This document shows positions 6,379 to 8,288 of a stretch of DNA of 8,288 nt, piece after piece. The notes under the pieces were generated by a model. That model was not told where the DNA came from, did not search any database, and saw only the letters and a list, made by a program, of their open reading frames with translations. The translations under genes and the position numbers were made by a program. This DNA is from JBEKJU01 sp050011095 (GTDB lineage Bacteria > Desulfobacterota > Syntrophorhabdia > Syntrophorhabdales > WCHB1-27), in contig JBEKJU010000150.1 in the NCBI GenBank assembly GCA_050011095.1, forward strand, positions 1 through 8,288, written 5' to 3'. Positions within the stretch are counted from its first letter, which is position 1; each line of letters begins with the position of its first letter.

Positions 6379-6419
6379 TTTTCCATCAATGCAACGGTAC
6401 GACGTGAAAAGGGGATTAG

Positions 6420-7085
6420 ATGATAAACTTTGTGTCATTCTTCCCGTTCTCAAATCCTGATCCCGACTTGGCGGACGCGCCCGTGATGAGAACCGGTCAG
6501 GCGAGTCCGTTCCTCAACCTCCTGAAAGAAAGCGTCGCCCGGATCACCACACCCGATGCCCGGCGAATCGATCCGCCTGCCCCACCGCCACTCTCCCCCT
6601 CCTTCTCCTTCGCGGATACCGTCCCCGCCATTTCCACGACCGCGGGCAGCACCGTGAAGGAGGCCCTCCGCTTCGTGCTCGTCCACGAAGGAGGCGCCTA
6701 TGTGGCACGGGATGGAGGCAGGGAATCGTCGAAATACGGCATCCTGCAGAGTACTGCCGCCCGATGCGGTTACCACGGGGATGTCAAGGACATGTCACAA
6801 ATTCAGGCTGAGGCGATCTACAAAAAATTATGGAAGGAATCGGGCGCACAGCGGCTGCCCCCCAGCCTGGCGCTCGTCCATTTCGATACCTATATTAACA
6901 GCCCGGCGGCAGCGAAGAAAATACTGCAATCATCGGGAGGCGACACGGACAGCTACCTGCAGCTCCGGTCGCAGCGATACGCTCGCCTCGCCCAAGCGAA
7001 ACCGGAAAAATACGCAAAGTACCTGAAGGGCTGGATGAACAGGATTCAGGACCTTCGCGTGGCGGTGGCGTATGCGAAGGCATAA
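6420..7085 (+). CDS. GH108-type peptidoglycan hydrolase (muramidase) with Pro-rich N-terminal extension, 221 aa
   Basis: The ATG at 6420 follows AAAAGGGG. Residues 79-221 resemble the GH108 / predicted peptidoglycan-binding lysozyme family: VKEALRFVLVHEGG has the likely catalytic Glu90 in the EGG motif, followed by DGGRESSKYGI, which corresponds to the DpGGxTxxGI motif. IQAEAIYKKLWKESGAQRLP resembles the AxxIYxxxYWxxxxxxxLP repeat, and LALVHFDTYINSPAAAKKILQ corresponds to the vfDxavNxGxxxAxxxLQ segment. The C-terminal FxxGWxxRxxxLR pattern appears as YLKGWMNRIQDLR. Residues 1-78 are a low-complexity, Pro/Ser-rich extension with no clear signal peptide, so export may need a holin, a specialised secretion apparatus or a moonlighting route. 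It cleaves cell-wall glycan by family analogy. The sigma-54 promoter suggests developmental, motility or envelope control and not a resident prophage lysis gene; no other phage genes are seen. Confidence 0.82.
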   Translation: MINFVSFFPFSNPDPDLADAPVMRTGQASPFLNLLKESVARITTPDARRIDPPAPPPLSPSFSFADTVPAISTTAGSTVKEALRFVLVHEGGAYVARDGGRESSKYGILQSTAARCGYHGDVKDMSQIQAEAIYKKLWKESGAQRLPPSLALVHFDTYINSPAAAKKILQSSGGDTDSYLQLRSQRYARLAQAKPEKYAKYLKGWMNRIQDLRVAVAYAKA

Positions 7086-7178
7086 CATTTTCCAAAGGCG
7101 CTCACATGACATGGCTATCCCCATGCCTCCTCGTGTTTGTCCTCCTCCACGCTTAGAGGCAGGTTTTTCGGATTCCCC

Positions 7179-7999
7179 TCATTTGCGTGTTTTTATATCA
7201 ATCCCCATGTGGCGGCCCATTATGGCAAATTGGCCCAGGGTCATCTCATATCCGGTCTGGATGCGGCAGCCCCGCTCCTTAGCCCCCCGGAGCCAGGGGG
7301 TGATTTCCGGCTCCGTCACCACGTCGGCGACGAAGGTGGCGGGCACTAGGTGTCCAAGGGGAAGGGCGTCCGCACATCATTGTTCATGCCGAGGGGCGTC
7401 GCATTTACCGCAAGGTCGAAGCCGGAGAGCGAGGCCAGCACGCCGGATAGCGAAACCTGCGGATATCGCGATGCGACGAGCGCAAGGAGACTGCCTTGCC
7501 TCGTGCCATCGGTATCGATCACGACGAGCTCCGCTGCCCCGGCCTCGGCGACCGCGTAGGCGATGGCACCCCCTGCTCCTCCGGCCCCTAACACCACTGC
7601 GCGCTTCCCCTTTGGATCGAAGCCGTGGGCCTTAAGCGCCTCGAGAAAGCCGAGGCCGTCGACCATATCGCCGACGAGTCGCCCACCCTGCGTTCTCCTG
7701 AGCACATTGACCGCGCCCAGGTCCCGTGCCCGGGGGGAAAGTTCGTCCGCCTGCCGCGCTGCTTCCTGTTTGTGCGGGATGGTAACTATGCAGCCGGGAC
7801 AGTTCCGCCACCCCCTGAGGAGCGAAAAGAAGTGCGCCACCGCAGCCGGATGCACGTCGATTGCGACCATTACCCCATCGATGTGTTTTTCCCTGAAGTA
7901 CCTGTTGAATGTCGTGGGCGATTTCACCTGCGTGGTCGGATGGCCAATCATCGGATAGACGAGGGTTCGTCCCGAAGGGACGGGCGTATCATCGCTCAA
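7179..7999 (-). pseudogene. aroE: AroE-like shikimate dehydrogenase interrupted by a one-base frameshift
   Basis: It starts at TTG 7999-7997, preceded by GAGAGG; a stop codon lies just upstream in frame (8005-8003), so no earlier start exists. The first frame gives 217 residues to TAG 7348-7346. The next frame continues VPATFVADVVTEPEITPWLR... to TGA 7181-7179. Restoring one C (ACACC to ACACCC near 7348-7352) yields a normal 273-residue protein. Family marks: KSPTTFN substrate loop (26-32), Lys77 in TIPHK, GAVN at 95-98, DMVDG with Asp114, the Rossmann motif GAGGAGG (138-144), NATPLGM, and GYEMTLGQF near the C-terminus. The enzyme would reduce 3-dehydroshikimate with NAD(P)H; the divergent AroE-like subgroup may act on related compounds. 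The break is a real mutation or a homopolymer sequence error; conservation on both sides argues for a very recent event or an error. Confidence 0.88.
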
Positions 8000-8123
8000 G
8001 GGTCAGCCTCTCAAAGGCCGGCGGGCCCGCTAAGGGCGTGCTTGTGCGAGCCTCGGTGCGGGCTACCTCCATGATATATCGTGTCCCCAGGAAGCTCAAG
8101 GAAATTATGGATGACCCCACGCA

Positions 8124-8288
8124 GCTAAGGGCCATGCGAACTCGCTCCATCGCCTCCTTGCGGGTCTCGATGTTTCTTCGGGAAACAGAAGCGTATCTTC
8201 CTTGCGGCCGGCTCAGGGCGGCTGTAAAAGGCGCTCCCGGTAAGGCTGCCACCCCTGCCTTCCAGACCGGCTTGAAAGCTATCTGTCA
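8124..8288 (-). pseudogene. C-terminal fragment of a class I/II aminotransferase with frameshifts
   Basis: Piecing frames together on the minus strand gives the characteristic end of a PLP-dependent fold-type I aminotransferase: KAGVAALPG, then in another frame SAFYSRPEPAARKIRFCFPK, then back in the first frame NIETRKEAMERVRMAL. This matches the family pattern eaGVavvPGsaFy...iRfcFak..etleeAleRl. The switches are near 8236-8240 (one G missing in CCGGG) and 8173-8176 (one extra A in the AAA run); a further shift may exist near the window edge. The rest of the gene is outside the window. It lies upstream of and co-directional with the aroE-like gene, a plausible amino-acid metabolism pair. The substrate cannot be told. 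Confidence 0.6.

Larger units (their letters stand above)
6000..6419. other. Intergenic regulatory region between the phosphatase and the muramidase
   Basis: No gene is supported: the short frames starting at 6219-6266 are overlapping and lack motifs. The region holds possible hairpins after the phosphatase stop, a perfect 14-bp palindrome with flanking half-sites, a hairpin with a T-run, and a sigma-54 promoter. These are listed separately. Confidence 0.7.

Noticed and set aside
6240..7230. Similarity between CCATTACGGCAA (about 6311) and CCATTATGGCAA (about 7218)
   Set aside because: One short match of about 12 bases; the second copy is inside the AroE-like coding sequence, so it is likely chance.
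7989..8252. Minus-strand 87-residue frame overlapping the start of the AroE-like gene
   Set aside because: Its residues read partly as one frame of the frameshifted aminotransferase end; the tail past about 8124 has no recognisable content and is probably intergenic.

Overview
The window looks like chromosomal DNA from an anaerobic deltaproteobacterium-type organism, possibly near the Syntrophorhabdus/Syntrophobacter group. This is inferred from protein style only: an RpoH-like sigma factor, a receiver protein ending in the CxxC...SHGICPECxxKLYP module common in such genomes, a textbook sigma-54 promoter, and generally high G+C. TGA, TAG and TAA all serve as ordinary stops, so the standard bacterial code applies.

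Layout. Positions 1-678 hold the 3' three quarters of an RpoH-family sigma factor. Positions 907-2524 hold three small co-directional genes for signalling or regulation: a degenerate histidine-kinase-type ATPase domain protein, a small zinc-ribbon protein, and a receiver-domain response regulator. A DUF4337 membrane protein with a clear sigma-70 promoter faces them on the minus strand (2703-3290). About 1 kb without a convincing gene follows (3379-4370), then an AT-richer small membrane protein (4371-4889). Next come a lipoprotein class A acid phosphatase (5160-5999) and a 420-bp regulatory region with a perfect 14-bp palindrome and a sigma-54 promoter. That region drives a GH108-type muramidase (6420-7085). 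The right end, on the minus strand, has a frameshifted AroE-like shikimate dehydrogenase and the frameshifted C-terminal end of a class I/II aminotransferase.

Most notable point: the response regulator frame (1886-2524) is intact from a good ribosome binding site to its C-terminal zinc-finger-like module, except for one in-frame TGA at codon 40. The TGA falls exactly where I remember relatives carrying a cysteine (TGxxCL). Immediately downstream is a hairpin with a 5'-side U-containing bulge and a GGUC apical loop, the same signature as the E. coli fdhF SECIS element. This makes the gene a candidate selenocysteine-containing receiver protein. A nonsense mutation or sequence error remains possible, especially since the right end of the window shows several single-base frameshifts.

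A second point is that the cell-wall hydrolase appears to be under sigma-54 control with an upstream activator-type palindrome at the expected distance.
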